From the NCBI GenBank assembly GCA_963819115.1, contig CAWFUR010000011.1:558001-622000 (forward strand): a DNA stretch of 64,000 bases, written 5' to 3'. The position numbers and the translations under genes were made by a program. This stretch comes from JACVRW01 sp963819115. Lineage in GTDB: Bacteria; Actinomycetota; Thermoleophilia; Solirubrobacterales; Thermoleophilaceae. The notes under the pieces were generated by a model. That model saw only the letters and a program-made list of their open reading frames with translations. It ran no database searches and had not been told where the DNA came from. Below are positions 51,792 to 60,840 of the stretch, in pieces (the first letter of the stretch is position 1; each line of letters opens with the position of its first letter).

Positions 51792-54643
51792 GCCGTCTCC
51801 GCCGCCTCCCCGAGGGCGCCGATCAGCGAGTCGCGCGAGTGGAGCTCCAGCTTGCGGAACGCGTTGCCGAGGTGCCATTCCACCGTCTTCTGCGTGATGA
51901 AGAGTCGCTGTGCGATCTCGCGGTTGCGCACACCGCGGGCGGCGAGTTCGGCCACCTGGCGCTCACGCGGGGTGAGCGCCTCGGAGCCGCTCAGGCGCTC
52001 CCGCCGTGGCCGGGCGCCCGCCGCAACCAGTTCCTCGTGGGCGCGGGTGGAGAGCACCGAGGCCTCGCAGCGGTGCGCCAGGTCGAGCCCGACCCTCAGC
52101 CGCTCGCGCGCCTCCCGGCGCTGTCCGACGCGGCGCAGCTCTCCGCCCAGGTCGATCAGCACCCGGGCCCGGTCGAGCGCCCCTGGTGAGCGCTCCAGAG
52201 AGTCGGCCGCCTCACGGAGGCCAGCCAGACGGTCGTCCGCGGGACCCACGAGCGCCGCAGCACGGAGCGCGATCCCCAGCGGCCGAGGCGCCCCGAACGT
52301 CCGGGCCAGCGACACCTCCTCGGCGGCCAGGCTGATGGCACGGGCGCTGTCACGAGTCGCCGCGGCGGCGATTGCCGCGCGGGAGCGCCAGGGCAGCACG
52401 CTGGGGTTGTGAATACCGAGCGATTCGAGCCTGCGCCCGCAATCGAGCAGGTCCTCGAGGGCGATGTCGTGTTCACCGCGCAGGAAGTGGAGCCGGCCGC
52501 GGGCGGCAAGGTGGAAGGCATGCCGGGGGCCGTCCTCCCAGGAGGTGCGGTGGGCGGGGTCCTCGAGGAGCAGGGCGGCCTCCTCGAGCCGGCCCTGCTC
52601 CATGTCGATCTCGGCCAGGATCGTCACCGCCGAAGGCACCGCGGCGGTGGGCTCGCCACCCCCGGCACTGGTGGAGTCGAGGGCGTCCGCCGCCGCGTGG
52701 GAGAGGCGTCCGCGCTGGAGAACGGTCCAGGCGCGGAAGCGGGATGCCGCCGCCGCGGCACCGGCGTGGCCGCGGGCCCGAGCGGACTCGAGTGCCATCG
52801 TCAGGGCGATCTCGGCGGTGGAGAGGGAGTCCGCCCACACGAGCGCGCAGCAGGCCGCGAAGCACTCGGGGCCGGGCAGGGCGCCGGCATCGGCCAGGGC
52901 TCCGCCCTCGAGCGCGCGTTCCGCCAGCTCCGACACGCGCGCGCTCCGGCGACCCGCGAGGGCCCGCTCGAACGCGATGCAGGCCAGCACGCCGGGCTCG
53001 CGCGGGCGGCTGAAGCCGGGCTCGCGCAGCACGGGGCCGAGTCGTTCCATCGCCCGGTCGCGCAGCTCCGGCCGGAAGCGGCTCGCCATGAGCAGCCCCG
53101 CCTGCATGCGGGCCGCCCGCGGCTCGTCCTCCTCGTCGTCCTGGACGAGTCCGCGCTCGAAGGCCTCCGTGGCCGCGCTCTCCTGCCCGAGCAGCCAGAG
53201 CGCCCCGCCCAGGCGCTCGAGTGTCTGCGCCCGGGCGCTGTCGGACTGGGAGCCCTCGGCAGCGAGCGCCAGGCGGGCCGCTCCGGCCGGATCGCCCGCC
53301 GCGGCCTCGGCCTCGCCCAGCTCGGCCAGGAGAGCAGCGCGCTCCTGGCCGGCGGGCTCCTCGGCAAGGGCCCGGCGCAGGTAGGCGATGCCGCGCTCGC
53401 TGCGACCGGCACTCAGTGCTGCGCGCCCCGCTTCGCGGAGAACGCCGATTGCCCAGGGCTCGCCAACCCGCTGGGTCTGGAGGAGGTGCTCGGCGGCTGC
53501 CTCGCCGCTGCCCGACTCGTCGTTCAGGACCTTGGCGCAGCGCACATGGGCGTGAGCCCGGTCCCGCGGCGCCAGGCCGGAGTAGATCGACTCCTTCACG
53601 ATCGCGTGCCGGAAGCGGAGCGTCGAGTGAGAGGAGCCCAGGATCTCGGCGCGCCTGAGCCTGTCGGCCGCCTCCAGGCCCGTGAAGTGGTCGAGGCCTG
53701 CCACCTCCGCGGCGCGAGCGGCGGTGGCGTCGCGGCCTAGCACGGCGGAAGCATGGGCCATGGCCCGCGCGCCCTCGGGCAGCCGCTCGAGTCGCAGGGT
53801 GATGGCTCGCCACACCGGCTCAGAGGGCAGACCGCCCACACGCGCGGCGTCGTCCCCGCCGAGGCCCGCGGCACGGGCGCTGGCCAGCAGTGCCTTCACC
53901 AGGAAGGGCACGCCGCCCGACGCGGCGGTCACCGCCTCCACGAACTCCGGCGTCGCGTCCGCGAACCCCTCGACCGTGGCCATCTCCTCCACGCCGTCCT
54001 CGTCCAGGGGGGCGAGCACCTCGACGCGGGCGAGCGGGCCGGACTCGATGCGGTCGGCCAGGTCCGCGTTGGGTCCAGACTCCCCGCTGGTGCGCGTGCA
54101 CATGATGACCAGCCGGAGATCCTCGAGGCGCTGGGAGAGGTACACGAGCAGCTCCAACGACTGGCGGTCCACCCACTGGAGGTCGTCCACGGCCAGCAGC
54201 ACCACCTGATCCTCGGACAGCCTGCGCACGAGCCGGGTCAGCCCATGGAGCACGGCGTCTCCCGCGGCCCCGGGATCGCCCGCCTGGGCACCCGTCAGAA
54301 GCGGCGCGGCAGCGCCCGCCGCGGCCAGCAGCTCAGCCCGGCGCAGGGCGTCCGGCTCGGCCAGACGAGGCTCGAAGAGCTGGCGAGCCACGCCGAACGG
54401 GAAGCCCACCTCCAGCTCGCCCCCCCGGCCCCGCAGGGTGCACGCCCCGAGCCCCTGCGCCACCCGCCCGACCTCGGCCAGCAGTCGCGACTTCCCGATG
54501 CCCGCCGCCCCGTCGAAGAGCAGCATCGAGCCGTGCGTCCGGGCGTCCTCGAGCGCATCGGCCACGAGGGAGAGACCACCTTCGCGCGCCACCAAATGGG
54601 CCGGGCGCGGAATCGCGTCCGGCTTCGGAAGGGTCCGAGCCAT
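51746..54643 (-). CDS. Large AAA-ATPase LuxR family transcriptional regulator
   Basis: 965 residues. N-terminal AAA/STAND ATPase with Walker A FDGAAGIGKSRLLAEVG (about 40-57) and Walker B VVLLAVDDLQWVD, a long helical TPR-like region (about 350-880), and a C-terminal LuxR HTH (about 895-950) with LTPRERQVAELAARGVRNREIAQRL and a short tail. Such LAL regulators often activate degradation or secondary-metabolism genes. The ATG at 54643 is used; the upstream frame up to 54778 carries no conserved sequence. Its last 46 bases overlap the CoA-transferase gene, so transcription of one could interfere with the other (inference). Confidence 0.9.
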   Translation of the reverse strand: MARTLPKPDAIPRPAHLVAREGGLSLVADALEDARTHGSMLLFDGAAGIGKSRLLAEVGRVAQGLGACTLRGRGGELEVGFPFGVARQLFEPRLAEPDALRRAELLAAAGAAAPLLTGAQAGDPGAAGDAVLHGLTRLVRRLSEDQVVLLAVDDLQWVDRQSLELLVYLSQRLEDLRLVIMCTRTSGESGPNADLADRIESGPLARVEVLAPLDEDGVEEMATVEGFADATPEFVEAVTAASGGVPFLVKALLASARAAGLGGDDAARVGGLPSEPVWRAITLRLERLPEGARAMAHASAVLGRDATAARAAEVAGLDHFTGLEAADRLRRAEILGSSHSTLRFRHAIVKESIYSGLAPRDRAHAHVRCAKVLNDESGSGEAAAEHLLQTQRVGEPWAIGVLREAGRAALSAGRSERGIAYLRRALAEEPAGQERAALLAELGEAEAAAGDPAGAARLALAAEGSQSDSARAQTLERLGGALWLLGQESAATEAFERGLVQDDEEDEPRAARMQAGLLMASRFRPELRDRAMERLGPVLREPGFSRPREPGVLACIAFERALAGRRSARVSELAERALEGGALADAGALPGPECFAACCALVWADSLSTAEIALTMALESARARGHAGAAAAASRFRAWTVLQRGRLSHAAADALDSTSAGGGEPTAAVPSAVTILAEIDMEQGRLEEAALLLEDPAHRTSWEDGPRHAFHLAARGRLHFLRGEHDIALEDLLDCGRRLESLGIHNPSVLPWRSRAAIAAAATRDSARAISLAAEEVSLARTFGAPRPLGIALRAAALVGPADDRLAGLREAADSLERSPGALDRARVLIDLGGELRRVGQRREARERLRVGLDLAHRCEASVLSTRAHEELVAAGARPRRERLSGSEALTPRERQVAELAARGVRNREIAQRLFITQKTVEWHLGNAFRKLELHSRDSLIGALGEAAETAQPATDAGPATTLRS

Positions 54644-54790
54644 GCACTTGTGTTCTAACCCACCGGGAGCATCCGCGCAAATTCCTCTGACCGAACATGC
54701 GCAAATCCAGGGAAAAGCTGTTGCGCGAGCAAGTAGGCACAGGCTCGTCGGCTCCCCATCCGGGAGGACCCCGCCCATCCCCCAATTGCC

Positions 54791-56056
54791 CTACTCCAGT
54801 GGGCTGAAGACCAAGCCGGTGGGCACCTTGGGGAAGAAATACGTGGACTTGGGGGGCATGGACTCGCCCGCCTCGGCCACCTCCCGGACCTGCGCAACGG
54901 GGGTCGCGCGCATGAAGAACCCGGCGTCGGCGCGGCCGGACTGCACGGCGTCGATCGCGTCCTCCAGGCTCTTCGAGTAGTTGAGCCCGCGGAGGTGGGA
55001 GATGTCGTCCTCGGACATTCCGAGCGCCCCCTTGAGCACCAGCGCCTCGAGCACAGCGGTGTCGAGCCGGCGGTAGGGGGCCGGCATGCCCTCGAGCGCG
55101 CGGTCGGCGATCGCCTGATCCTTCAGCGTCACGCGGTAAGGCTTCCTGTGGAAGCTGTCCATGTAGCCGAAGGCCACCCGGTCGCCGGCCGGCGCCTCGA
55201 GCTCCTCGGGCGAGCCGAGCTCCTCGACGTCGAAGTCGCGCGTGAGCACCTCGCGGATGGCCTGCTGCTTGTCCGGGTCGTTCTTCAGGCCCGTGAGCAG
55301 GCGGTGGGTGGGGAACACCGTGAGTCCTGGATCCGAGAGCGAGCAGAGCAGCATGAGCACGTAGCGGTGCTCGCCCTCGCCGCCGATCTCGTCCGCGTAC
55401 ACCCGCGCGGTCTCGTAGCGGTGGTGGCCGTCGGCGATCAGCAGCTCGGCGTCGGCCACGGCTCCCTGGAGGGTGGCCACCCAGTCCGGCTCGCCGAGCC
55501 GCCAGAGCGTGTTCCGCGTGCCCTCGTGATCGGTGGCCGTGGCGAAGGGCTCGCCGCGCATGCCCGCCTCGAGCGTGCGGCTCGCCTCGGCGTCGGGGTC
55601 GGGGAAGAGGCTGAAGATGGGGGAGAGGTTCGTGCGCGTGGCGCGCGTGAGCCGCAGGCGGTCCTCCTTCGGTCCCGGGTGCGTTCGCTCGTGGGGCCGG
55701 ATGCGACCGGCGCCGTAATCCTCCACGCGCACGCGCGCGAGGAAGCCGGTGCGCACCAGGTCGCGCCCGTCGGGCCCCGTGTACTCCTGGCGGAGCACCC
55801 AGATCGCCGGCTCGTCCTCGCGGACGAGCACCCCGGCAGAACGCCAGGAGGACATGGTGTCCGCCGCGTGCTCGTAGGGATCGCCGCCGTTGGCTCGCGG
55901 GAGGTCGATCTCCACGACGTTGTGCTTGCTGCGGCCGACGAGCTGGGCCCGCAACTCGTCATCGATCACGTCGTAGGGCGGCGCGATCACGTCCTCGAGC
56001 GGTCCCGCGGCGGCGGATTCGTAGCGGAGGGTGTGAAGGGGCTGGACGTCGGCCAT
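54791..56056 (-). CDS. DUF1015 family protein
   Basis: 421 residues, usual length. Family marks are IAPPYDVIDDELRAQLVGRS, NVVEIDLPRANGG, RIRPHERTHPGPKEDRL, LLIADGHHRYETARVYADE and VLEALVLKGALG. Members are often near 3-phosphoglycerate dehydrogenase genes or annotated as HTH-type, but no activity is established; the GHHRYE motif suggests metal or nucleotide binding. ATG at 56056. A TAGGGT box sits 9 bases before the start. The gap of 147 bases to the LuxR gene shows no feature. Confidence 0.92.
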   Translation of the reverse strand: MADVQPLHTLRYESAAAGPLEDVIAPPYDVIDDELRAQLVGRSKHNVVEIDLPRANGGDPYEHAADTMSSWRSAGVLVREDEPAIWVLRQEYTGPDGRDLVRTGFLARVRVEDYGAGRIRPHERTHPGPKEDRLRLTRATRTNLSPIFSLFPDPDAEASRTLEAGMRGEPFATATDHEGTRNTLWRLGEPDWVATLQGAVADAELLIADGHHRYETARVYADEIGGEGEHRYVLMLLCSLSDPGLTVFPTHRLLTGLKNDPDKQQAIREVLTRDFDVEELGSPEELEAPAGDRVAFGYMDSFHRKPYRVTLKDQAIADRALEGMPAPYRRLDTAVLEALVLKGALGMSEDDISHLRGLNYSKSLEDAIDAVQSGRADAGFFMRATPVAQVREVAEAGESMPPKSTYFFPKVPTGLVFSPLE

Positions 56057-56097
56057 CGCCGGAGCACCCTAGCGACGGAGGTTTACACTGCGCCACG

Positions 56098-56171
56098 CGG
56101 GGCGTAGCTCAGCCTGGTAGAGCACTCGCTTTGGGGGCGAGAAGCCGCTGGTTCAAATCCAGTCGCCCCGA
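56098..56171 (+). tRNA. tRNA-Pro (anticodon TGG)
   Basis: 74 nt. Acceptor stem CGGGGCG (56098-56104) pairs with CGCCCCG (56164-56170), discriminator A. D arm GCTC/GAGC, anticodon stem CTCGC/GCGAG with loop TTTGGGG (anticodon TGG), T arm GCTGG-TTCAAAT-CCAGT. All stems are intact and CCA is not encoded. It decodes CCN proline codons. Lies between the DUF1015 and MFS genes. Confidence 0.97.
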
Positions 56172-56196
56172 TCGCAAGAAGTGCGGCGCGCTTGCG

Positions 56197-57672
56197 CTAG
56201 GCCTCCGCCGGAGCTGCCTCGGCCTGACTTGCCTCGGCGTTCGCCATCTCGACGTGCGCCCTGCTGTCCCGGGTCCGGATCAGGACCAGGGTGGCGACCA
56301 CGCCGATGGCCGCGATCACCGCCCCGCCCAGAAAGGCGCTCTGGAACCCCTCCGTGAGCGCGTTGGGGACCGTCGAGTGCCCGGCCGCCAGCACGTTGTC
56401 CGTGCGCGTGGTCGCGATCGTGGACAGCACCGCCAGCCCGAGCGCCCCGCCGATCTGGTTCGAGGTGTTGATCAGGCCGCTCGCCAGGCCCTGCTCGCGA
56501 TCCTCCACCCCGGAGACCGCCGCGATCGTCGAGGTCACGAACCCGAATCCGAGCCCGATCGCCGCGAGGAGCGACGGCCCGAGGATGTCGGTGAGGAATC
56601 CGCCCCCGAGGGACACCTGGCTGAACCAAAGCAGCCCGAGGGAGACGAAGGCCAGGCCTGTCGCCAGGATCGGCTTGAAGCCGAACCGGGTGACCAGCTG
56701 GCCACCGAGGCCCGCCGCGACGATGATCGTCAGCGCCAGCGGCAGGTACGACAGGCCGGCGTGAATCGCGCTGTAGCCGAGCACCTGCTGCATGTAGAGG
56801 GAGATGAAATAGAACATCGAGAACAGCGAGGCGCCAAGCAGCAGGCCTGAGACGTTTGCCCCGGTCAGCGTCCTCCGGCGGAAGATGCTGAAGGGAACCA
56901 GCGGCGCCTTCGAGCGGAGCTCGATTGCGACGAAGATCCCGATCAGGGCCACCGACGCGACCAGCAGGCTGATGATCTTCGTGGAGCCCCAGCCTGAGTT
57001 GCTCGCATCCAGCAGCGTGTACGCGAGCAGGGAGAGGCCTGCTGTGATGCTCACCGCTCCGGCCGCGTCGAAGTTACGTGCGGCCGACTCCGAGCGGCTC
57101 TCCGGGATCAGTCCGGGGGTGAACGCCAGGGCGATCGCCGCCACCGGAACGTTCACCCAGAGCACCCACTCCCATCCCAGCCACTCGGTGAGGATGCCGC
57201 CGAGCAGCACTCCCGCCGCCCCGGCCGAGCCCGCCACGGCGCCCCAGGCCCCGAGGGCCTTGTTGCGCTCGGCGCCGTCCTTGAAGATCGAGGTGACGAT
57301 GGACAGGGCCGCGGGAGAGACGATCGCCGCGCCCAGGCCCTGGGCGGCGCGGGCCGCGATCAGCTGTCCCTGGGTGGCCGCGAAGCCCGCGGCGAGCGAA
57401 GCGACGCCCACCACGATCAGGCCGGCCATGAAGAGTCGCCGTCTGCCGAGAAGGTCGGCGGCCCGTCCGCCGAGCAGCAGGAACCCGCCGAAGGCGATCA
57501 CGTAGGCGTTCACGACCCACGGGAGGTTGGCCTCCGAGAAGTCGAGGGCCTTGCCGATGCTCGGCAGGGCGACGTTGACGATCGACGCATCGAGAACCAC
57601 GATGAACTGCGCAACGCAGAGCAGGATCAGTGCCGTCCAGCGCTTCTCTACATATTCCGAGCCTTCGGTCAT
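56197..57672 (-). CDS. DHA2-type MFS drug exporter (EmrB/QacA family)
   Basis: 491 residues with fourteen predicted helices. Exports drugs or other compounds by proton antiport. DHA2 marks are helix 1 ILLCVAQFIVVLDASIVNVALP, loop motif A GGRAADLLGRRRLFM (about 69-83) and motif C GSAGAAGVLLGGIL. The ATG at 57672 is chosen because the hydrophobic part starts there; the same frame runs antisense through the DGPF and sigma genes further upstream. Divergent from the DGPF gene across 105 bases, so the DGPF/sigma pair could control it (inference). Confidence 0.92.
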   Translation of the reverse strand: MTEGSEYVEKRWTALILLCVAQFIVVLDASIVNVALPSIGKALDFSEANLPWVVNAYVIAFGGFLLLGGRAADLLGRRRLFMAGLIVVGVASLAAGFAATQGQLIAARAAQGLGAAIVSPAALSIVTSIFKDGAERNKALGAWGAVAGSAGAAGVLLGGILTEWLGWEWVLWVNVPVAAIALAFTPGLIPESRSESAARNFDAAGAVSITAGLSLLAYTLLDASNSGWGSTKIISLLVASVALIGIFVAIELRSKAPLVPFSIFRRRTLTGANVSGLLLGASLFSMFYFISLYMQQVLGYSAIHAGLSYLPLALTIIVAAGLGGQLVTRFGFKPILATGLAFVSLGLLWFSQVSLGGGFLTDILGPSLLAAIGLGFGFVTSTIAAVSGVEDREQGLASGLINTSNQIGGALGLAVLSTIATTRTDNVLAAGHSTVPNALTEGFQSAFLGGAVIAAIGVVATLVLIRTRDSRAHVEMANAEASQAEAAPAEA

Positions 57673-57764
57673 CCCCCATCTGATACCAGATCGCTGTATC
57701 GCCTCTTTCCCGGGGCTGTTCATTTCTCGGTTTCCCGTTCGTCTCACAGGCGACCATCCCCACG

Positions 57765-57772
57765 AAGGAGGA
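57765..57772 (+). promoter_or_regulatory. Strong ribosome-binding site of the DGPF gene
   Basis: AAGGAGGA followed by 5 bases and the ATG at 57778. Nearly full complementarity to the 16S tail, in contrast to the leaderless genes elsewhere in the window. Confidence 0.7.
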
Positions 57773-57777
57773 AGCGA

Positions 57778-58134
57778 ATGAAGTACATGCTGCTGATTCA
57801 CCAGGGCGACACCCCGACGCCGCGGACCGAGGAGTGGGAGACCCTCTCCGAGGAGGAGAAGGGCGCGGTCTTCGCCGCCTACAAGCAGCTGAACGAGACC
57901 CCCGGCGTCAGCCCGGGCCTCCAGCTCGCCGAGCCCGAGACGGCCACCACCGTGCGGGTGAAGGACGGCACGACCCTCACCACGGACGGCCCGTTCGTGG
58001 AGATCAAGGAGGCCATCGGTGGCTACCTGCTGTTCGAGGCCGACGACCTCGACGCCGCCATCGAGCTGGCCTCGCGAATCCCGGCGGCCAGCATGGGCGG
58101 CGCCATCGAGGTGCGTCCGATCGTCGAGTGGTGA
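57778..58134 (+). CDS. DGPF/YCII-like protein
   Basis: 118 residues, ferredoxin-like fold. Starts KYMLLIHQGD, carries the name-giving TDGPFVEIKEAIGGYLLFEAD, and ends IPAASMGGAIEVRPIVEW. It belongs to the DGPF group of YCII-related proteins that are genetically linked to ECF sigma factors; no enzyme activity is assigned. TGA overlaps the sigma gene GTG (GTGA), so the pair is co-translated. Confidence 0.92.
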   Translation: MKYMLLIHQGDTPTPRTEEWETLSEEEKGAVFAAYKQLNETPGVSPGLQLAEPETATTVRVKDGTTLTTDGPFVEIKEAIGGYLLFEADDLDAAIELASRIPAASMGGAIEVRPIVEW

Positions 58135-59303
58135 CCACCCTCGAACAGGCCTTCCGCGACCGGTGGGGATACGTCCTCGCCGCCCTGATCGGCTTCCTCG
58201 GCGACTTCCAGCTCGCCGAGGAGGCCGCGCAGGAGGCCTTTGCGATCGCGGCGGAGCGCTGGCCGCGCGACGGCACGCCCGACAACCCGGGCGCGTGGCT
58301 GATCGCCACGGGGCGCAACCGGGCCATCGACCGCATCCGCCGCGATCGCACGCTGGCGGCGAAGACCCGGCTGCTCGAGGTACCCGAGGCGGCGGAGGAC
58401 GGCATGGAGGCGAGCACATTCCCGGACGACCGGCTCGAGCTGGTGTTCACCTGCTGTCATCCCGCGCTCGCCGCGGATGCCCAGGTGGCCCTCACGCTGC
58501 GCACGCTCGGCGGCCTGAGCACCCGCGAGATCGCCCGCGCCTTTCTCGTGCCCGAGGCCACCATGGCGCGTCGGCTGGTGCGGGCCAAGCACAAGATCAG
58601 GGCCGCCGGGATCCCGTTCCGGGTGCCTCCCGATCACCTCCTGCCCGATCGCCTCGCCGCGGTCCTTGCCGTGGTCTACCTGATCTTCAACGAGGGCTAC
58701 GGAGGGCGTGGCGCGTTGGCCGGTGAGGCGCTGCGGCTCGGGCGCGCGCTGGTGGAGCTGATGCCGGACGAGCCCGAGGTGCACGGCCTGATGGCGATGA
58801 TGCTGCTGCTCGAGGCGCGTCGCGACGCGCGCTTCCGTGATGGCGACCTGGTGCTGCTGGCCGATCAGGACCGGTCGCTGTGGGACACGGCGAGAATCGC
58901 CGCGGGCCGGGCGGCACTCGATCGCGCCCTTGCCCTTCGCGGCCGCGGTCCTTACGTGGTGCAGGCCGCCATCGCGTCACTGCATGCCGACGAGCCGCGC
59001 GACTGGCCGCAGATCGCCGCCCTCTACGGCGAGCTCGCTCGCCTCACCGGTTCGCCCGTGGTGGAGTTGAGCCGGGCGGTGGCGGTGGCCGAGGCCGAGG
59101 GCCCGGAGGCGGGACTCGAGATCGCCGATGGCCTCGCGCTCGAGGACTACCGCTACCTGCACTCCACGCGCGGCGAGTTGCTGCGACGTCTCGGTCGTCC
59201 CGAGGAGGCCCGCGAGGCCTACCGCAGGGCGCTGGCTCTCGTCCACGACGACGCCGAGCGGCGCCTGATCGAGCGGAGGCTGATGGAGCTCGGCGCGGCC
59301 TAG
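58131..59303 (+). CDS. ECF42-type RNA polymerase sigma factor with C-terminal TPR-like extension
   Basis: 390 residues. Region 2 (about 20-80, FLGDFQLAEEAAQEAFAIAAERWP, NPGAWLIATGRNRAIDRIRR), region 4 (about 115-165, TLRTLGGLSTREIARAFLVPEATMARRL) and a 220-residue helical extension with repeats (DUF6596/TPR-like, RLGRPEEAREAYRRAL). No separate anti-sigma factor is adjacent; in this group the extension and the DGPF partner are thought to regulate activity. GTG at 58131 overlaps the DGPF stop. The target promoter set is unknown; the MFS exporter next door is a candidate. Confidence 0.92.
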   Translation: MTTLEQAFRDRWGYVLAALIGFLGDFQLAEEAAQEAFAIAAERWPRDGTPDNPGAWLIATGRNRAIDRIRRDRTLAAKTRLLEVPEAAEDGMEASTFPDDRLELVFTCCHPALAADAQVALTLRTLGGLSTREIARAFLVPEATMARRLVRAKHKIRAAGIPFRVPPDHLLPDRLAAVLAVVYLIFNEGYGGRGALAGEALRLGRALVELMPDEPEVHGLMAMMLLLEARRDARFRDGDLVLLADQDRSLWDTARIAAGRAALDRALALRGRGPYVVQAAIASLHADEPRDWPQIAALYGELARLTGSPVVELSRAVAVAEAEGPEAGLEIADGLALEDYRYLHSTRGELLRRLGRPEEAREAYRRALALVHDDAERRLIERRLMELGAA

Positions 59304-59306
59304 CAC

Positions 59307-60725
59307 CTAGCCGGCGCTGAGCAGGGCCTGGTAGGCCCTGACCTGGAGGAAGCGCGCGGCCGCGTCCCGGTCGGCGGACGATCGCCGGACCTTGACCGTT
59401 GCCAGCTTTTGCAGCGAGCCCCTGAGCTTCCGCCGGAGCGATCTCACCTGGCGCGGGTGGTGCGTCCCCTCGTAATGGCGGAGGCGGTGGCGCAGCCGGG
59501 TGATCGCGCGCCTGAGGTCTCGTGCACGCTTGTCCAGAGCGTCGCGCTTTGTGGTGAGGCCCGCGCCCTGCGCGGCGTTCGCGTTGCGCGCGGCGGTCAG
59601 GCGAGCAAGCTCCCCGACCGTGTGAGGCACCTTGGGCCACTCGGCCGCGAGCGTGCGGACCACGGCCTCGGCGGGCTTTTGCCGGACCGAGTACGGCGCG
59701 TCGCGCGAGAGGGTGGCCACGCCCTCGCTGTGGAAGGGGCTCTGCTCCCCGAACTCGCCCGGCCAGTTGTCGCGGGTGGGCACGAAGACCTTCTGCGCCC
59801 CCGCCCTGAGCAGCGTGGGAAGCGAGTCCCGGAGGAACGCCGCCTGCGCGGCCTCACCGCCGCGGTAGCTGCCGTCGTACTGGTCGGCGGTGTCCGCGGG
59901 GTAGCCGTGCTCGGTCACCCACAGCGGGGCATCCGCACGTCCGGCGGCGTTGAAGTACGCCCGCCACAGCTTCATCGTGCCGGCCAGCGAGCCGACTCCG
60001 CCGCGGATGTGAACTCCGGCGATCTCGAATTTCGTCGACGCGGCCACACCCGGCGTGGCGAAGACCCGGGAGAGCCAGGTCCTGGCCCCGATCTCCGACA
60101 CGCCGCCGAGCACCACCTGGGCGTCGGGGGCCTGGCTCCGGATCTCGTCGTGAGCAGAGGCCAGCATGCGGGCGTAGTCCTCGGGGCTGCCCCGGAACAT
60201 CAGGCTCGTGTCGGGCTCGTTGAGGATCTCGAAGAGGCTGATCGCACCCTGGAGGTGGCGCGCCACCACTCCGGCGAGCTCTCCGTAGGCCGCCGGGTCG
60301 GCCGCGGCGCACCTGGTGGCCTCGCGGTCGCTGCAGGCCGAGAGGTATGTGGGCACTCCGGTGAGGACCGCGAGCACCGGAAGGTCGTAGCGGCGGGAGA
60401 GGGTCCTGACCTGGTCCACGCCGGACCATTCGCGGCGGACGTTCCCGTGCCAGCGCGTGAAGATGTAGGGCATCTCCAGATCCAGCCGGATCTGGCTTGC
60501 GCCCATGGCCTTGGCCTGCGCGAAGGCCTGCTCCTTCTGTGCGAGGGGCATCGAGTAGGCGTAGACCATCGAATGCGCGCCGTAGGGGTTGGCGGGCTGC
60601 TGGGCGCTCGCCGTGGGGGCGAATGCCGCCATGCCGATCGCGGCCAGAGCCACGAGCAAGCGCAGCGCGGCGGCGGGACGGGGCGTGCGGGCCCAGAGGG
60701 CCGGTGATCGGGGCGGAGAAAGCAT
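59307..60725 (-). CDS. Secreted clan GH-A glycosidase with basic coiled C-terminus
   Basis: 472 residues. Long N-terminal region with a Sec signal (to about residue 42, AFAPTASAQQ). TIM-barrel glycosidase of clan GH-A (GH5/GH39-like): acid/base Glu in EILNEPDTSL (about 168) and nucleophile Glu in WVTEHGYPAD (about 273). The substrate is a beta-linked polysaccharide or glycoside, unknown. The last 100 residues are Arg/Lys-rich with coiled-coil character (RARDLRRAITRLRHRLRHY), not part of the catalytic fold. ATG at 60725; a GTCGATAGG motif lies 15 bases upstream. Divergent from the glycosyltransferase gene. Confidence 0.85.
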   Translation of the reverse strand: MLSPPRSPALWARTPRPAAALRLLVALAAIGMAAFAPTASAQQPANPYGAHSMVYAYSMPLAQKEQAFAQAKAMGASQIRLDLEMPYIFTRWHGNVRREWSGVDQVRTLSRRYDLPVLAVLTGVPTYLSACSDREATRCAAADPAAYGELAGVVARHLQGAISLFEILNEPDTSLMFRGSPEDYARMLASAHDEIRSQAPDAQVVLGGVSEIGARTWLSRVFATPGVAASTKFEIAGVHIRGGVGSLAGTMKLWRAYFNAAGRADAPLWVTEHGYPADTADQYDGSYRGGEAAQAAFLRDSLPTLLRAGAQKVFVPTRDNWPGEFGEQSPFHSEGVATLSRDAPYSVRQKPAEAVVRTLAAEWPKVPHTVGELARLTAARNANAAQGAGLTTKRDALDKRARDLRRAITRLRHRLRHYEGTHHPRQVRSLRRKLRGSLQKLATVKVRRSSADRDAAARFLQVRAYQALLSAG

Positions 60726-60739
60726 GTGACCTCATTTCT

Positions 60740-60748
60740 CCTATCGAC
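60740..60748 (-). promoter_or_regulatory. GTCGATAGG motif upstream of the glycosidase gene
   Basis: Third sense-oriented copy of the 9-mer (minus strand), 15 bases before the ATG. A TAAG lies 19 bases further upstream. See the copies before acnA and the GGDEF/HD-GYP gene. Confidence 0.3.
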
Positions 60749-60840
60749 GCCCGCCTGGGGTACATGACTTACTGCCGCCTGGCCTGGCCGCCGCCTCCCG
60801 GCCATTCAGGCCCGCCACGGCCCCGGCCGATGAAACAGGC

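Noticed and set aside
57673..58419. N-terminal extension of the MFS gene by 249 codons
   Set aside because: It is antisense to the DGPF and sigma genes and has no membrane-protein character; ATG 57672 starts the first helix.
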